This document shows positions 62,737-64,000 of a stretch of 64,000 nt of DNA, in pieces. Positions within the stretch are counted from its first letter, which is position 1. Every line of letters starts with the position of its first letter. The position numbers were made by a program, and so were the translations under genes. The stretch covers positions 20,053,295 through 20,117,294 of the forward strand of contig CP154956.1 of assembly GCA_039621445.1 (NCBI GenBank). Direction: 5' to 3'. Below the pieces are notes generated by a model, which was not told the origin of the DNA, did no database searches, and saw only the letters and a list, made by a program, of their open reading frames with translations. The stretch comes from Euglena gracilis. Its lineage: Eukaryota > Euglenida > Euglenophyceae > Euglenales.

Positions 62737-63110
62737 TTGGTTGGTTTTAAATGGTCTTTTGCGCATATGGGCACATTGATTGTGCATTTGCGCAATTACA
62801 CACCAACAATATTTTTACTGATGTGTGGGTGTCACAGAGACTTGAACATCAGTGCAGTGATGGACAACTTGCCACATAACTCAACTCGTGATTGTAGCAA
62901 TCCTCCTGTGTTCGTTGTTCTCCTCATCATCTAGCAGCGATTTTAAGCCTCCTTTCTTTGTTGCGTTTGAAATTCCACTCCTTTCGTAGCCAACTTCAAA
63001 ACCTCCACAACCTGCCACAGGGCTTCAGAAAGCAGGCAAAGGGATGGATCTTTCACCCTACCTCCAGAACCCTACCACAGTACCACCACCTGACTCTGCG
63101 ACTGCGGGAA
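62737..63110. repeat. Dispersed repeat, fragment of element B type
   Basis: Homologous to the minus strand of 48290–48700, including a GTGCATTTGCGCAAT hairpin at its left. The open frame at 63044–63346 begins in this repeat and is therefore not counted as a gene. 63111–63498 shows nothing firm. Confidence 0.6.
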
Positions 63111-63498
63111 ATGGGGGGGGGGCATGGACTGGGGCATTCATTTACCACCCCCAGGCTATAAGCTATGCGTCCCCCTCCCTGTCCCATCAGTGTTTCAAAG
63201 TTGTCAAAAAGTCTCCCAACACAGTCGACACCAGGCCATTTTGCCTGGCGTTTTCTTGGAACTCCTTTACATCAGGGATGGTTTGGGCTAAAACCAGTCT
63301 TGCAGGGGGCTCAAATGATTCGCTAAGAAAAAGGTTGGACAGTGAGTAAAATGAATGTGCACTTGGCTGAGGTGTTCAAGCAATGGATGGAAGCAAATCA
63401 CCTCTTTTTTTCCAAAAACCAGTCACTCACTTTTTCCGGAAAACCAGTCAGTCACTACCCCCAGGGGGGGTCCACAGGCTGGTCATCTTGGCATACAC

Positions 63499-63640
63499 CA
63501 GGGTTTCCCGCTGATTCGTACACGAAAAAGTACGAATAAGTACGAATAAGTACGAATTGCCGAGATCTGCCAAAATACGAATAAGGACGAATAAGTACGA
63601 AAGTACGAATGAAAAATTCCCCAGTTACGAATAAGTACAA
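63499..63640. mobile_element. Possible left end of a larger hAT element with TACGAATAAG subterminal repeats
   Basis: CAGGGTTTCCCGCTG at 63499 is followed by about nine TACGAATAAG-type units in direct orientation. A CAGGG end with short subterminal repeats is typical of hAT transposons. The right end and the 8-bp duplication are not found before the window ends. Confidence 0.45.
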
Positions 63641-63742
63641 ATTGCCAAGTGGAAAAAGGGACAATTTTCTACACCATTGCACTGACTTGAAGGGCCCTCA
63701 CACTTCTCTTTATGTGATGCATATCTTACGCTGCAGGATGCC

Positions 63743-63949
63743 TCATGTCCTCGTTTCCCTCCGAAAATGATGCAGCTGCCACTCGGAGCCCTGCATTTTT
63801 GCAATGGTGACTGCGAAGAACGCTTTGCACACTATTGAACAATCCGCTCGTTTCATCTTGAGTATTTGTTCGTACATGGCATGCTGGACAACATCAGTCG
63901 CAAAAGAAGGAATGTGTTTTTCCTGTACTGTTCTGTATTTTTGTCTCAC
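63743..63949 (-). CDS. Candidate exon on the minus strand, runs toward the right edge
   Basis: Reading leftward, RQKYRTVQEKHIPSFATDVV, QHAMYEQILKMKRADCSIVC and KAFFAVTIAKMQGSEWQLHH end RRETRT and TGA. Just upstream another frame (DELILAKFVKKK) leads into an A run that could hide a one-base shift. It could be the host gene beyond the window or the coding part of the element starting at 63499. No family recognised. Confidence 0.4.
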   Translation of the reverse strand: MRQKYRTVQEKHIPSFATDVVQHAMYEQILKMKRADCSIVCKAFFAVTIAKMQGSEWQLHHFRRETRT

Positions 63950-64000
63950 ACCGATTTTTTTTCTTCACAAATTTCGCCAGAATGAGTTCGTCATTTGGAT

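Overview
The window is nuclear DNA of a eukaryote. Coding sequence is split into short exons with GT–AG introns. Between and inside genes lie inverted-repeat elements, long C/G homopolymers, microsatellites and degenerate TTAGGG-like repeats. I infer a euglenid (Euglena-like) source at about 60% confidence. Besides GT–AG introns, several exons are split by sequences that start CAGG (or CAG) and end CCTG (or CTG). These have terminal inverted repeats, lack GT/AG borders and are flanked by 8-bp direct repeats. As I recall, this is the profile described for euglenid nonconventional introns. The 8-bp duplications and CAGG ends are also those of hAT-type DNA transposons.

Layout. Positions 1–13984 and 21946–34975 are two copies of one ~13 kb block, colinear and nearly identical except for homopolymer lengths, small indels and element insertions. 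Copy 1 stops at a 13-N gap (13985–13997). Between the copies (13998–21945) lie phase-compatible exons of a Ser/Pro/Ala/Arg-rich protein ('gene P'), whose 3' exons fall in copy 2; the same 3' exons open copy 1. The block then carries 'gene 2' (unknown, ending in a CaaX-like CMTQ) and an OTU-domain cysteine protease. The OTU gene is complete for its catalytic domain only in copy 2 (32750–38274). In copy 1 the exons with the catalytic His are missing beyond the gap.

From 38.4 kb to the end, gene density is low. I see candidate exons of unrecognised proteins at 40.9, 42.1–42.8, 43.1, 44.2, 45.3, 52.5–54.6, 56.4, 57.8–58.2, 59.8, 60.5 and 63.8 kb (the last on the minus strand). They are embedded in repeats. 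Three loci hold larger (2.4–3.4 kb) elements with related 24–28-bp ends and internal arrays of GCGC hairpins.

The main discovery is that small transposon-like elements sit inside exons and that removing each one together with one 8-bp repeat restores an open reading frame. The clearest cases are two insertions in one gene P exon, one in the exon ending at 54606, and the last OTU intron. In the OTU intron, a CAG/CTG boundary rule, and no GT–AG pair that I can find, recovers the expected Trp-Tyr of the OTU fold. Three elements are present in copy 1 and absent from copy 2, so the families have moved recently.
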